Shown: positions 1 through 10,099 of the stretch, piece after piece
Layout: each line of letters starts with the position of its first letter
How positions within the stretch are numbered: the first letter of the stretch is position 1
Notes under the pieces: generated by a model
What the model saw: only the letters and a program-made list of their open reading frames with translations
Databases searched by the model: none
What the model was told of the DNA's origin: nothing
NCBI RefSeq assembly: GCF_004770155.1
Contig: NZ_RQFA01000080.1
Location: 306,424 to 370,423, forward strand
Reading direction: 5' to 3'
From: Leptospira gomenensis
Lineage (GTDB): Bacteria > Spirochaetota > Leptospiria > Leptospirales > Leptospiraceae
DNA length: 64,000 nt
Translations under genes and position numbers: made by a program

Positions 1-771
1 CAGGAACGGATTTTCTTTCGAAATCGGATCGTGGCCGGACTTTCGTTTTTTTCTGTTTTCATATTCCCGATCCGTTTTTTCCAGATCGAGATTCATTCCG
101 ACGATCGAATACGAACTCGGTTTATATCCCAGGATATTTTCGAAAACGGATAATTCTTCCGGAGTATTGAACGAATACGAGCTTTGGTCCGTTAGAACTT
201 CCTTATAAATCGGAAGATAGGCCGGAGCTTCGTCGTGAAAGGTCGGGGTGACGATTGATTTTTCGATCACGGAGCCGATTCCGAAAACGAGCGGATAATA
301 AAGGTAACTTACGAAGAGGAAAATCTCGTATTCGCTTTTGTGCGCTTCGATGAATTGTACGAGTTCGGGAACGTACGGTCCTTGTTCCTCCAGCCAAAGA
401 TTCACGTTTTCGCGATTTTGAAGGGAAGGTTCTCGGAGAATTTTTTCGGACATACGATTGAAACGATCGATGTTCCTCTGTTTTTCGACCGTGAACTGAA
501 ACAGTTTGTATTTCCCGCCGGAAGAGGATCGTCTTTCTTCAAAACGAATCGGCTTGGAGCGTCCGCTCCATTCCTGATAAAGATCGTTTTCGCTTACCGA
601 GATGGAATTTTTCCAAGTAACGTAATCCAGACTTCGAGTGGTGAGTACGGTCACTTCGAAATCTTCGGAGAGGAGTTCCACGAATTGGTAGATAAGTTTT
701 TCCGAACCTCCGGAAACCTTATCCGAAAAAATCGGAGAAACTACAGCGATCTTTTTAAGCGAGGCTTTCAA
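1..771 (-). CDS. GT-B glycosyltransferase, N-terminal part (runs off window start)
   Basis: The reading frame is open from a TTG at 771 down to base 1, so the C-terminal half lies outside the window. It begins IAVVSPIF...GGSEKLIYQFVELL, the usual first strand and glycine loop of GT-B (GT4-like) glycosyltransferases, and continues through a long acceptor-side domain. GGGAG lies about 6 nt ahead of the TTG. The start overlaps the end of the upstream gene by 17 bp, so it is the fourth gene of a coupled operon (3863 to 1). Acceptor and donor sugar cannot be read from sequence. The family call is reasonable; the start is inferred. Confidence 0.75.
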   Translation of the reverse strand, partial: MKASLKKIAVVSPIFSDKVSGGSEKLIYQFVELLSEDFEVTVLTTRSLDYVTWKNSISVSENDLYQEWSGRSKPIRFEERRSSSGGKYKLFQFTVEKQRNIDRFNRMSEKILREPSLQNRENVNLWLEEQGPYVPELVQFIEAHKSEYEIFLFVSYLYYPLVFGIGSVIEKSIVTPTFHDEAPAYLPIYKEVLTDQSSYSFNTPEELSVFENILGYKPSSYSIVGMNLDLEKTDREYENRKKRKSGHDPISKENPFL

Positions 772-1807
772 GCGCGCTCCCAAGAATCGTTTTCGATTCA
801 GTCCGTTTGAATTCCTCCAGACGTTTTTCCTGACCTTCCAAAATCCTAGCTCGAAAGATTTCGTCTTGCGAGAAACGATTTAGTAAAACTGCAAGTTCCG
901 GAAAATTCTTTCGTGAAAACAAAACGCCGGCGCCGTTTAAGGTTTCCGGAACGGCCCCGCCTTTGTACGCAAGGATCGGGATTTTGTGAACCATCGCCTC
1001 GATTAAGGGTACACAAAAACCTTCGTGTTCGCTCATCGAAACGAAAACGTCCGCTTCGGAATAGAGATGATTGAGTTCCTGATCGGAAAGAAAGTCGGTG
1101 ATCAGGACGTTGTTTCTGAGGTCGTAAAAATCCAACATCCGTTCCAACTCCTCTCGATAAAGATAAAGTTCTTTGGAACTGAAACCCGCGAGGTAAAATT
1201 GAAATCGATCCGAATATAATGATTTATACGCGTGTGCGAGTCGTATCAAATCGTCCTGTCTTTTGTTCGGAGTGATTCGGCCCACAAACAGGAATTTTTT
1301 TATTTCCGATTTCGGTTTTTCCTCCCGTTTAAAAGAAGCGGACGACAATTGATATGTGATCGGAAGAATTTTAACGTTTTGAAATCCGAGTTCCTCCAAT
1401 TCCTTCCGATTGAATTCCGAGACGGCGAACACTATGTCGAAGCGATCCTTCATCAAGGAAAGTTCCTCCCTTCCTTTTTTCAGTAGGTAACTCATCTTTA
1501 GATCGTAGGATTCCAGAAAGTGATGCGGGGTTACGTTGTGATAGATCAAAATTCTCGGCGATCGGAACGTTCTTAGGAATTCGAAAATTCCCGAGTGAAT
1601 GGAATGATGATATATCAGAACGTCTTTGGAGGAGCGTAGGTATGTTTTGTATTTTTTCACGAAGGGAAGTTTTGCAGCACCGATGTTTTCGGAATAAATG
1701 TCTCCTTTATATTCCAAATCCTTTAAGTAGTTTCGGAGCTCCAGCATCTGGTTGCTGATGGCGTCTCCCGGATTAAAACCCGCCGAAAATTGTTGCGCCG
1801 ATCTCAT
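755..1807 (-). CDS. GT4-family glycosyltransferase
   Basis: 350 residues, full GT-B length. The C-terminal half holds the retaining GT4 donor-site pattern: FVGRITPNKRQDDLI around residue 175, VFVSMSEHEGFCVPLIEAM (an E-x7-E type motif) around 255-275, then GGAVPETL. It probably transfers a nucleotide-activated sugar to a growing surface glycan at the cytoplasmic face of the membrane. The ATG shares an ATGA with the stop of the gene at 1804-2862, so the two are translationally coupled. It is clearly a paralogue of that neighbour (same SEHEGF, PNKR and GGA/AGA-P blocks in the same places), which suggests tandem duplication. The specific linkage is unknown. Confidence 0.85.
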   Translation of the reverse strand: MRSAQQFSAGFNPGDAISNQMLELRNYLKDLEYKGDIYSENIGAAKLPFVKKYKTYLRSSKDVLIYHHSIHSGIFEFLRTFRSPRILIYHNVTPHHFLESYDLKMSYLLKKGREELSLMKDRFDIVFAVSEFNRKELEELGFQNVKILPITYQLSSASFKREEKPKSEIKKFLFVGRITPNKRQDDLIRLAHAYKSLYSDRFQFYLAGFSSKELYLYREELERMLDFYDLRNNVLITDFLSDQELNHLYSEADVFVSMSEHEGFCVPLIEAMVHKIPILAYKGGAVPETLNGAGVLFSRKNFPELAVLLNRFSQDEIFRARILEGQEKRLEEFKRTESKTILGSALESLA

Positions 1808-2862
1808 GCCAGTATTTTCTCCCGGAATACCGTTTCGAAAGGAAAAAAATTATATCCTTCCACCACCTCTCGTTCCGTTTCGATCACGTTTTGCCGAAAG
1901 GATTTTTTTTCCAAAAGGGAATCGATCAAAGCGGCGAGCGCGGTCATTGCCGGAGCGGATTTGTCCTTAAATAAAATTCCCCCGTTTTTCATCGTTCCGG
2001 GAGTCGCCCCCGCGTAATACGAAAGGACGGGAATTCCCGCGCCGAAAGCCTCTAATACGGGAATGTTGAATCCTTCGTGTTCGCTCATACAAACGTAAAG
2101 ATCCATAGAGTTCAAAAAATTCTCCATTTCAGAGTCGTTCGGGTCGAGTCTGATTTGGACTTTTCCGGTCAGTCTTTTTTGAAGAATCGACTTCTTTAGA
2201 AAAGAATAATATTCTTGAAAAACGGAAGGTATGTTTCCGCAGATCATTAATTGGACGTTTTGTCTGAATCGGGAAACGTGCGAGGTCAGTTCGAGAAGAT
2301 CCTCCATCCTCTTGTTGGGGGAAATCCTTCCGATAAAACCGATCGTAAATTCGCGTTTGTCCCTAGGAATTGCGGCGCGGATTTTGTATTTTCGAACGAT
2401 CGGAAGAACGATACGATTTTTAACACCTAACGAATCCAAAAACTCGTCGTTGAACTCGGAAGAAGGAAGAAAAAGGTCCGCCTCGTTTTTAAGCGAATAC
2501 AACTCCAAGAGGGAACGTTTTTCTTCGAGTTGAAGCGTGTTGTAAATTTCCGAACTTACGAAATTCTTAAAGTAGATTGCCGGGGTAAAACTTTGATATC
2601 TGATGATCTTTTTTCCCGGTAGATCGCGAAACCATTCCAAAGGATAACCGCATCCGCCGTAGTTCAGGATGTGAACGTCGTTTTTGAAGAATTCGATCGG
2701 AACTGGATGCGTAAAAACCCGAACGTTGTCCTTGGAAAAATTTTTGAGACATACGATCGAATTGGGAATCCCTAAATTCTTCAAAACGGAAGCGATTCCC
2801 TTGATGTCGTTTCCGATTCCGTCTCCGTCGCGGAATTCTGTGACGTGTTGATAGACGTTCAT
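1804..2862 (-). CDS. GT4-family glycosyltransferase
   Basis: 352 residues. The N-terminal domain starts with a glycine-rich stretch (FRDGDGIGNDIKGIASVLKNLG) typical of GT-B enzymes; the C-terminal domain has IGFIGRISPNKRMEDLL (about residue 185) and VCMSEHEGFNIPVLEAFGAG (about 275), the donor-binding motif of GT4. It overlaps by ATGA with both the upstream gene (2859) and the downstream one (1807). This tight packing argues for a fixed ratio of the gene products, as in O-antigen or capsule assembly operons. Donor and acceptor are not predictable. Confidence 0.87.
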   Translation of the reverse strand: MNVYQHVTEFRDGDGIGNDIKGIASVLKNLGIPNSIVCLKNFSKDNVRVFTHPVPIEFFKNDVHILNYGGCGYPLEWFRDLPGKKIIRYQSFTPAIYFKNFVSSEIYNTLQLEEKRSLLELYSLKNEADLFLPSSEFNDEFLDSLGVKNRIVLPIVRKYKIRAAIPRDKREFTIGFIGRISPNKRMEDLLELTSHVSRFRQNVQLMICGNIPSVFQEYYSFLKKSILQKRLTGKVQIRLDPNDSEMENFLNSMDLYVCMSEHEGFNIPVLEAFGAGIPVLSYYAGATPGTMKNGGILFKDKSAPAMTALAALIDSLLEKKSFRQNVIETEREVVEGYNFFPFETVFREKILA

Positions 2863-3863
2863 TTTCTAAAGGAAAGAATCGTAAAACCGTCTTCCGATTT
2901 TTTTTCTATGATGTTTCTAAAGCCGAGTTGTTTGAGATAATCGCGGATCAGAGGTTCCTGGATTTTGGTGAGTCGGAGCGGTAAAAAAGGCGAGGGATAA
3001 TTCGAATTTTCGTTGGAATAGCGGAATCGGATTTCCGTTCCCGATGAAACGTTCCGGCTCAGCGATCGAAGAGCTTTTTCGATGAGCCAGTGAGGATGGA
3101 CGGAAAGATTTTCAGATATTATAATTTTAGAATATTCTGAACAATCTTTCGGAATTGAGCCGGGTTCCTCCAGACGGATTTCCGTCGTAACAGAGGTTCG
3201 GATAAAATCAGCGCAGGATCGATTCCAACTGACCGCATCGAACCGCGATCCTTGTTTCAAAAGTTGTTTGAGGATTTTTCCCCAACCGGGCGAAAGGACC
3301 AGGATTTTTTCCGAAGGATTTACGGATTCCAGCAGAAAGGTTTCGCTTTCTTCCGGATTGTTTTCAGAGTATAAATTCTCATTGGCCCAAAGAAATTCCG
3401 GGCGAACTTCCCTGCCGATGGCTTGGTTCCATTCCAAAAATTCGGAATAAAACGCCTCCATCTTTCTTTTTAAATTCTGGTTTTCGGAACGGATGAGGAT
3501 CAACTCGTGAAGAACGCTGTAAAACGCGCGCGTGCGGTTCTCGGAAAGTTTTTTATCCAGGAAAGAATAAAATTCCGCAAACCGGATCAAAAGCCATTTT
3601 AGAGGACCGCGTACGAACCAAAGTTTCGGATTGGTGAATTTCGGAGCGGCGATTCCCTTTTCAAAAAGATGCGCGATTTCGGAAGGATCGAAATCCCGAT
3701 ATCCTTCCGGACCGGGAGGGGAAAATTTCCAATGAGTCAGTTTATCGATTTCTTCTTTTGTGGAAGGATTTTTTTTCAGCTTGGATTCTATTTCTTCCAT
3801 GATCTCCCGGACGTTGATCCGAGAATCCCTGATTTCGAATAGTTCCTGAAATTTATCTTCCAT
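2859..3863 (-). CDS. Polysaccharide-operon protein with decayed SAM-methyltransferase-like domain
   Basis: 334 residues; first gene of the glycosyltransferase operon, divergent from 3948. Residues 1-150 are charged and helical, with a central stretch WFVRGPLKWLLIRFAEFYSFLDKKL that resembles the spacer helix of methyltransferases acting on glycan chain ends. Residues about 190-334 have the order of a Rossmann methyltransferase: ILVLSPGWGKILKQLL where motif I would be, then IIISENLSVHP and a C-terminal LRLTKIQEPLIRDYLKQLGF. The acidic motif I residues (D/ExGxG) are poorly kept, so SAM binding is doubtful. It may cap or regulate chain length, or be a structural partner. Fold assignment is inference. 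Confidence 0.6.
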   Translation of the reverse strand: MEDKFQELFEIRDSRINVREIMEEIESKLKKNPSTKEEIDKLTHWKFSPPGPEGYRDFDPSEIAHLFEKGIAAPKFTNPKLWFVRGPLKWLLIRFAEFYSFLDKKLSENRTRAFYSVLHELILIRSENQNLKRKMEAFYSEFLEWNQAIGREVRPEFLWANENLYSENNPEESETFLLESVNPSEKILVLSPGWGKILKQLLKQGSRFDAVSWNRSCADFIRTSVTTEIRLEEPGSIPKDCSEYSKIIISENLSVHPHWLIEKALRSLSRNVSSGTEIRFRYSNENSNYPSPFLPLRLTKIQEPLIRDYLKQLGFRNIIEKKSEDGFTILSFRK

Positions 3864-3924
3864 GCGCGAGGAGAGGGAGAATTTTATTCGATTGTTTTTT
3901 ATACATTTTCTAAAACAACAGTAA

Positions 3925-4910
<986 letters not shown>

Positions 4911-5136
4911 GTCCCCGCATTATCGTTTGATCGTTCCTCCGACTTCGGTTTAAAAATTCCGTCTTAAATCCTTTTTATCCATTTAAAATACTGTAATAAA
5001 TGAATTTTGAATGTGATTTCGAGTCGTTACTTGTTTATCGAATCGTTTTTTATTTTCCGGAACCCGACGAAAAGTCGGTCGTATCTTCGAAATTTCGAAA
5101 CGGAAATCTCCGAACGAAAATGGAAATTTCCGCCGA

Positions 5137-5829
5137 CTAAAGGACGGAACCTTTCCAGGTTTTAATTCCGCTTCCTTCGATCGGAAACGGGTTTCCTAAA
5201 TACTTAGGAGTGGTCTTAAAAAGATTCATATCCACCCAAGCGAGCGTACGCGCGAGAAATTCCCGGGATCGGCTGAACGGTCCGCTCGTATAAATTCTCC
5301 GGTCCGATTCGAAGGCTTGGAATTGAAGTCCTATTTTTTTCGCGAGAAACGCAGCCCTCGGTTGATACACGCGCTGACTTACAAAAATCATATCCCGCAC
5401 TCGGAAAATCTCTTTGGCGCGGACCAATGTGTCTAACGTTCTAAAACCCGCGTGATCCACGAATATGTCTCTTTCGTTGACCCCGTTTTTCAAAATATAC
5501 GTCAACATCGGTTTTACTTCGTTGTAGTAGATGGAGCCGTTGTCTCCGGAAAGGAGAATTTTGCGGACCTTGCCTTGGTGATACAATTCCAAAGCGCAAT
5601 CCAATCGATCCTTCAGAACGGGAGAAGGTTCGTTTTTATATACGGAGGCGCCGGGAACGACGGCGACGGTGGCCGGTTTCGCAAACCGATAATTTCGATA
5701 CCGATCGGTTTTCAGATAGGATTCTTCGAAACCGAAATCGATGGCGATCGGAGCCGCGAGAAACAAAATCAAGCCGAAAATCAGCCAAGGCGAAACCTTC
5801 GATTTTTTGATGAAATTCAGTTTTAACAC
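5137..5829 (-). CDS. SanA-like membrane-anchored DUF218 protein
   Basis: 230 residues from a GTG. One N-terminal membrane segment (about 15-33) anchors a DUF218/YdcF-type domain with VVPGASVYK near residue 57, LLSGDNG near 93 and HAGFRTLDTLVRAKEIF near 126, the ordered blocks of the E. coli SanA family. SanA proteins affect envelope permeability to large antibiotics; their biochemical activity is not established. The gene stands alone between Rmd and the ECF triad and points away from the latter. Family call is good; function is inherited from the family. Confidence 0.8.
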   Translation of the reverse strand: MLKLNFIKKSKVSPWLIFGLILFLAAPIAIDFGFEESYLKTDRYRNYRFAKPATVAVVPGASVYKNEPSPVLKDRLDCALELYHQGKVRKILLSGDNGSIYYNEVKPMLTYILKNGVNERDIFVDHAGFRTLDTLVRAKEIFRVRDMIFVSQRVYQPRAAFLAKKIGLQFQAFESDRRIYTSGPFSRSREFLARTLAWVDMNLFKTTPKYLGNPFPIEGSGIKTWKGSVL

Positions 5830-5992
5830 CGGCTTTGTTCCGCTTTACAATCGATCCTTTTTTCGATCGTATCGGCGGAATTCAAAGTTAAAATTCCTTT
5901 TTTTGTTTTCAAAGGATCGGATTCCGTAAAAATTTCGGAAATAGGAAAACAAAGCCTTGGACTCTAGGTCTTATCATTTGAGCAAAACACTC

Positions 5993-6547
5993 ATGAATCT
6001 CCTGAATTCATTTGTCAGAATTACCGTCGCCGGATGTTTTCTAACTCCGGCGGTCGTTTTTTCTCAGGAAGCGATGGGGCTTCGGCCGGGAACCGATTTC
6101 AACAATCCTCCGCCGGTTCGACAATTGGCCCCGATCCGTCAGTTGCGAAGTTTCGGACTCGTATTCGGAAACGTGGATACGGTTCGGGAACGTTTTGCGC
6201 TTTCGGAAAAACAACTCGATCAAATTTCCAAAATCAACGAAAAACACAAACAGGAACATTTCCGCTGGCTTCAAAAAATTTCTCCGATTGAAATTCAACT
6301 CGAAGGTCTTTTGATGGAGCCTAATGTGGATCTTTCCAAGATCCGGAGATTGCTCGTCGAAATCGGAAAATATACCGCAGAGATCCGCATCAATCAGATC
6401 TCTCATCGTATCGAATTGGAAAAAATTCTCACCCAGGACCAAAAGTCCAAGATCAAGGAACCGTTGACGCCGTCAGAGCCGGGATTCCCTGTGAATCTTT
6501 TTTCTCCCGATAAAATCATACTACCTATACAAGGAATCCTACACTGA
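5993..6547 (+). CDS. Spy/CpxP/CnrX-like periplasmic protein of an ECF sigma operon
   Basis: 184 residues from the ATG at 5993 (a TTG at 5957 would add 12 residues). The N-terminus is a signal peptide ending near AVVFS-Q; VAGC at residues 12-15 resembles a lipobox but sits too early in the hydrophobic stretch. Residues 50-150 are two long amphipathic helices (FALSEKQLDQISKINEKHKQE; LEGLLMEPNVDLSKIRRLL; RIELEKILTQDQKSKI) with the spacing of the Spy/CpxP/heavy-metal-sensor fold, in which L-T/S-x-x-Q repeats mark each hairpin. It lies 7 bp before an ECF sigma gene and probably senses an envelope or metal signal. Ligand unknown. Confidence 0.72.
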   Translation: MNLLNSFVRITVAGCFLTPAVVFSQEAMGLRPGTDFNNPPPVRQLAPIRQLRSFGLVFGNVDTVRERFALSEKQLDQISKINEKHKQEHFRWLQKISPIEIQLEGLLMEPNVDLSKIRRLLVEIGKYTAEIRINQISHRIELEKILTQDQKSKIKEPLTPSEPGFPVNLFSPDKIILPIQGILH

Positions 6548-6554
6548 GGTAACC

Positions 6555-7064
6555 ATGGATCAGAAAGAATTTACCGACTTGATCGATTCTACGAAACATA
6601 TCGTACTTTCGGCCATTAAGAAAAACCTTTTCGACGAGTTTCACGATTCGATAGACGACGTAGTGCAGGAAACGTATTTCCGCGCTTACAAAAGTTTAGC
6701 GGCCAATAAATTTCGCGGAGATTCCGCAGTTAGTACCTGGTTGTATACGATCGCAAGAAACGAATCTCTGAGGATGAATCAAAAACGTTCCAGACAAACG
6801 GCTCTCGCTAGTAAATTGAAGGAGAAAGTCATTCAAGACAACGCGATTCAGGAAAAGGAGGCGGCCGCCGCCAGCTTTACCGATTTCGAGCTGAAGGACA
6901 TTCTCGCGATGCTTCCTTGGAAGTATAAATCGGTTTTGAGTCTTGTCGGAGAAGGTTACAAGGAACAACAGATCGCGGAAAAATTGAGTATCCCCGAAGG
7001 AACGGTTAAGTCCCGTGCCTTTCGAGGAAAACAGATGCTCAAAAAATTATTCGTAGATAAATAA
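6555..7064 (+). CDS. ECF RNA polymerase sigma factor
   Basis: 169 residues. Sigma region 2 spans about 10-80 (DDVVQETYFRAYKSL, STWLYTIARNESLRM) and region 4 about 110-165 (LPWKYKSVLSLVGEGYKEQQIAEKLSIPEGTVKSRAFRGKQML, a helix-turn-helix). No region 1 or 3, as expected for group 4 factors. GAGGT precedes the ATG by about 6 nt. It is flanked by a Spy/CnrX-like periplasmic protein and a single-span membrane protein, the arrangement of cnrYXH-type systems, where periplasmic and membrane partners hold the sigma factor inactive. The regulon cannot be deduced. Confidence 0.93.
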   Translation: MDQKEFTDLIDSTKHIVLSAIKKNLFDEFHDSIDDVVQETYFRAYKSLAANKFRGDSAVSTWLYTIARNESLRMNQKRSRQTALASKLKEKVIQDNAIQEKEAAAASFTDFELKDILAMLPWKYKSVLSLVGEGYKEQQIAEKLSIPEGTVKSRAFRGKQMLKKLFVDK

Positions 7065-7083
7065 GAAGAACGGTTAGAGTGGT

Positions 7084-7452
7084 ATGAAATCGAACGGACT
7101 CGACAAAGAAATATCGGATAGACTCGATTCTAAAATATGGAGCGCTAAAATCTGTGACGCGGTTTATAAACGTCGTAGGTGGAAGTTCATTCAACTGGGC
7201 CTTGCCGTTTTTTTCTCCGCGTTTTTTTCCTGCTCTCTCGTATGGATGACTTTCTTCGAGAAAGAAGGGGCGATCGCGAGAAACGAATTGCAGAATTGGG
7301 TTCAAGAGCAGATTTACGGAACCGCTTTCGAAGCGGAAACGACCGCGAAAAGCGTATTTTCTCAAGAGGAGGAAACGGCTCGAAATATGTTACCCGGACC
7401 TCCTCCTTTTGACGTGGATACCCTGATCGAGGCTTCTTTAGATCGTCGTTAA
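7084..7452 (+). CDS. Single-span membrane protein, candidate anti-sigma factor
   Basis: 122 residues. A 40-residue cytoplasmic N-terminal segment rich in Lys/Arg (ISDRLDSKIWSAKICDAVYKRRRWK) precedes one membrane helix (about 38-59) and a periplasmic tail of about 60 residues ending in a proline-rich PGPPPFDVDTLIEASLDRR. There is no zinc-binding HxxxCxxC motif. Size, topology and position right after the ECF gene match CnrY-type anti-sigma proteins, so I propose it sequesters the sigma factor encoded at 6555-7064. No direct sequence motif proves this. Downstream is a TTCG-loop hairpin. Confidence 0.55.
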   Translation: MKSNGLDKEISDRLDSKIWSAKICDAVYKRRRWKFIQLGLAVFFSAFFSCSLVWMTFFEKEGAIARNELQNWVQEQIYGTAFEAETTAKSVFSQEEETARNMLPGPPPFDVDTLIEASLDRR

Positions 7453-7515
7453 TCCTACCGTTGAACGGCGGTTCGACTGAAGATTTTTTCTCGGCAAAAA
7501 AAATTCTTTTTTTTA

Positions 7516-7537
7516 GAAAACGCCTTCGGGCGTTTTC
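7516..7537 (+). terminator. TTCG-loop hairpin after the ECF triad
   Basis: A 9-bp perfect stem (GAAAACGCC / GGCGTTTTC) closed by TTCG lies 63 bp past the stop at 7452. The AAAA/TTTT base of the stem is the only U-tract on the plus strand, so it is a modest intrinsic terminator; the same AAAA-stem-TTTT design recurs at 21310 and 53613. Confidence 0.55.
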
Positions 7538-7546
7538 GGTTCGAGC

Positions 7547-7560
7547 GTGGGAACTCCCAC
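7547..7560. repeat. Short palindromic repeat, GTGGGA-AC-TCCCAC
   Basis: A 14-bp inverted repeat with 6-bp perfect arms and a 2-bp centre. It resembles the four palindromes found at 49769-49972 and so belongs to a dispersed intergenic repeat family in this genome. Confidence 0.5.
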
Positions 7561-7684
7561 TTTCGGACAAAACATACAAAACAAAAAAGCGGACTTCCGG
7601 GATCGATCGGTAAATCCGCGGTTTCGATTCAGTGTTTCGGCTGGATTCCGGAGTTTTCCGGAAAAATCAAACTTGGAGAATCCC

Positions 7685-9070
7685 ATGTTTTCTTTCCTTT
7701 CCAGTCTTTCCCCGCGTAAAAAAAAGCCCGCATACAAAACCCCGCCCGGTTCGTACGGATTGTTCGCTCTCAGGCATCTCTTTCAAATGCGAAGGGACGT
7801 GATCGGCTTTTTTCAGGACATGAAGCGGAAATACGGAGACGTTGTACTTTTCGGAATTCGGAAGACGAAAATTTTTATGATTCAGAATCCGGAGGACGTT
7901 CGTCACGTACTTCAGGAAAATAGTTCCAACTATCAGAAAAGCGTATTCTATCGCGAACTCAAACGCGTTTTGGGAAAAGGTTTACTTACGTCCGAGGGAG
8001 ATTTCTGGAAAAAACAAAGAAGGCTCATTCAACCGGCGTTCCATAGACAGAGAATATCAGAATTTACTAATATAATGGCCGAGGAGACTTCCAATCTTTT
8101 CCGCGAATGGGATTCCAGAACCGAAAACGGTGTTCTGCGCGCGGATCTTTCCGAGGAGATGATGCGCCTCACGTTCGCCATCGTTGGAAAAACGTTGTTT
8201 CGTTCCGACGTAAAGGAATATTCCGAAATCATCGCGGAAAACGTGGAAATCGCCATGGAAGAATTGACGAAACGTCTTACGATGATTTTTCCTCCTCCGA
8301 TTCATTGGCCTTTGCCGGGGAATCGTCGGCTTTTAAAATCCGTCGATTCGATGAATCGCGTCATCTACGAATTGATCGATCAAAGAAAGAAGAGTCCTTC
8401 CAACGATTTGATCAGTATGCTTCTGCAAATTCAGGACGAAGAAAGCGGAGAAACCATGAGTCTCGAACAAGTGCGGGACGAGGCGATTACGTTGCTTCTC
8501 GCAGGTCATGAAACCACGGCCAATGCTCTGACTTGGGCGCTTCATCTTTTGGCGGATCATCCGGAAGAATATTCCAAATTACAAAACGAAGCAAGGAACG
8601 TGTTAGGTGATAAGTTGCCCGTTTTGGAAACGATCGGAGCTCTTCCCTACGCAAGAATGGTTTTGGAGGAATCGATGCGTTTGTTTCCTCCGGCTTGGAC
8701 GGTGGAACGTTACGCAGTCGATCACGATACGGTCGGAGGTTACGACGTTCCTCCTGGAACCAACGTTTCGATTTGTATCTACAGCATTCACCGCGATCCG
8801 CGTTTTTGGAAGGAGCCGGAAAAATTTCATCCGGAACGTTTTTCCGAGGAGAATTCTAAGGAAAGGCCGAAATACGCGTATATACCGTTCGGCGGCGGTC
8901 CGAGAATCTGTATCGGAAACGTTTTTGCGATGACGGAAGGAATTTTGATTTTGAGTATGATCGCCCGAAAATACGATTTACGTAGGGTTTCCGGTCATAA
9001 AGTCGAAATGGAACCTTTAGTCACATTACGTCCCAAATACGGAATGACCATGGACTTGGTTTCCACTTGA
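7685..9070 (+). CDS. Cytochrome P450
   Basis: 461 residues. I place the start at ATG 7685 because GGAG lies 6 nt upstream; a longer frame back to 7547 would translate a hairpin-and-repeat region. Motifs in order: I-helix AGHETTANALTWAL (about 270), K-helix EESMR (about 330), and the heme loop FGGGPRICIG, whose cysteine is residue 409. No fused reductase domain, so it needs separate electron donors. The overall pattern resembles class CYP102/CYP4-like fatty-acid hydroxylases, but the substrate is not deducible. It stands as a single gene ahead of the M23 peptidase. Soluble: no N-terminal membrane anchor is visible. Confidence 0.95.
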   Translation: MFSFLSSLSPRKKKPAYKTPPGSYGLFALRHLFQMRRDVIGFFQDMKRKYGDVVLFGIRKTKIFMIQNPEDVRHVLQENSSNYQKSVFYRELKRVLGKGLLTSEGDFWKKQRRLIQPAFHRQRISEFTNIMAEETSNLFREWDSRTENGVLRADLSEEMMRLTFAIVGKTLFRSDVKEYSEIIAENVEIAMEELTKRLTMIFPPPIHWPLPGNRRLLKSVDSMNRVIYELIDQRKKSPSNDLISMLLQIQDEESGETMSLEQVRDEAITLLLAGHETTANALTWALHLLADHPEEYSKLQNEARNVLGDKLPVLETIGALPYARMVLEESMRLFPPAWTVERYAVDHDTVGGYDVPPGTNVSICIYSIHRDPRFWKEPEKFHPERFSEENSKERPKYAYIPFGGGPRICIGNVFAMTEGILILSMIARKYDLRRVSGHKVEMEPLVTLRPKYGMTMDLVST

Positions 9071-9114
9071 CCAATCTTTCCCCGGAATAGACTCTTTCTT
9101 TGGAGTCTATTCCC

Positions 9115-10086
9115 ATGGAAAAAGAAATCCGCAAACGGCTGGATCAAGTTAAGGAAAAAGGTCATCAAAGACTCACCGTCCTTTTGATTCCTCACGGATT
9201 CGATAAATCTTTTCATTTTCAAATTTCCATTTTCACGATCGTCTTTTTGTTCGGACTACTCGTTTCCATTTTAGGAATCGCAGTGTTCGGAATCGTAAAA
9301 TATAACAATACCAGAAAACAGATCAACGCGCTCGCACAAGTTTACGGTAAATACTTCGACGAATACATAGAATATTCGGAACAATTGGAAGGAGTACAGG
9401 ACGACTTTCTTGCGTTGAGCGAAAGTTTGGAAGAGATCTACTCCTTGATCGACGGAGAACGCGAGGAAATCCTAAAACTTCCGGACGAGTCTGATATAGA
9501 ATCGATCGCGCTCGCCGAGTTAAAAACGGAGGAATCGGCGGATAAGGATCTTATGTTGGGTCGAAGTTATCTTTCCGAAATTTACGGTTATCGAACGACG
9601 CGCGTTTATATGGACAAACATCGTCCTTTGATGGATACGGTTTACGATTTTCTAAATTTACGATATGATACCATGGACGGAATCCCGATGGGAGAACCGG
9701 TTCTTTCCTACAATCTGACTTCCTATTACGGAACGAGACGTTCGCCTACTACCGGTTATATGGAGTATCACGACGGAATCGATCTTGCAAACGTACCGGG
9801 AACGCCGATTTATGCGACCGGTAACGGAAGGGTTCACCGTGTGGTTTATTCCAACCGAGGTTACGGAAACCACGTCGTCATCCAACACCCGAACGGCTAT
9901 TATACCCTTTTCGGACATTGTACGAAAATTTTCGTTCGCGACGGACAGATGATCCGCAAAGGATATCCGATCGCCACGGTCGGAGCTACGGGAAACGTGA
10001 CGGGTCCACATTTGCACTACGAAGTTTGGATCGGAGAATCCAATCGGACCGATCCTATGGATTACCTTAAAGTTTCCGTATATTAA
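9115..10086 (+). CDS. Membrane-anchored M23 (LytM/NlpD-like) peptidase
   Basis: 323 residues from ATG 9115; GGAG 9-10 nt upstream decides this start over TTG 9100, which lies in the ribosome site. One membrane helix at about 30-55 (IFTIVFLFGLLVSILGIAVFG), an acidic coiled-coil region (about 65-150), then an M23 domain with zinc ligands in HDGIDL and HLHYEVW and the central GYGNHVVIQHPNGYYTLFGH. The full HxxxD...HxH set is present, so it is likely an active endopeptidase cutting peptidoglycan crosslinks in the periplasm. It sits 13 bp ahead of ligA, probably co-transcribed by proximity only. Confidence 0.88.
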   Translation: MEKEIRKRLDQVKEKGHQRLTVLLIPHGFDKSFHFQISIFTIVFLFGLLVSILGIAVFGIVKYNNTRKQINALAQVYGKYFDEYIEYSEQLEGVQDDFLALSESLEEIYSLIDGEREEILKLPDESDIESIALAELKTEESADKDLMLGRSYLSEIYGYRTTRVYMDKHRPLMDTVYDFLNLRYDTMDGIPMGEPVLSYNLTSYYGTRRSPTTGYMEYHDGIDLANVPGTPIYATGNGRVHRVVYSNRGYGNHVVIQHPNGYYTLFGHCTKIFVRDGQMIRKGYPIATVGATGNVTGPHLHYEVWIGESNRTDPMDYLKVSVY

Positions 10087-10099
10087 AATTTTCTTATAT

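Noticed and set aside
340..810. A 156-codon plus-strand frame across the start of the window
   Set aside because: It is the antisense shadow of the glycosyltransferase genes on the minus strand, with no ribosome site.
7547..7684. N-terminal extension of the P450
   Set aside because: It begins inside a palindromic repeat, has no membrane segment, and GGAG lies just before ATG 7685.
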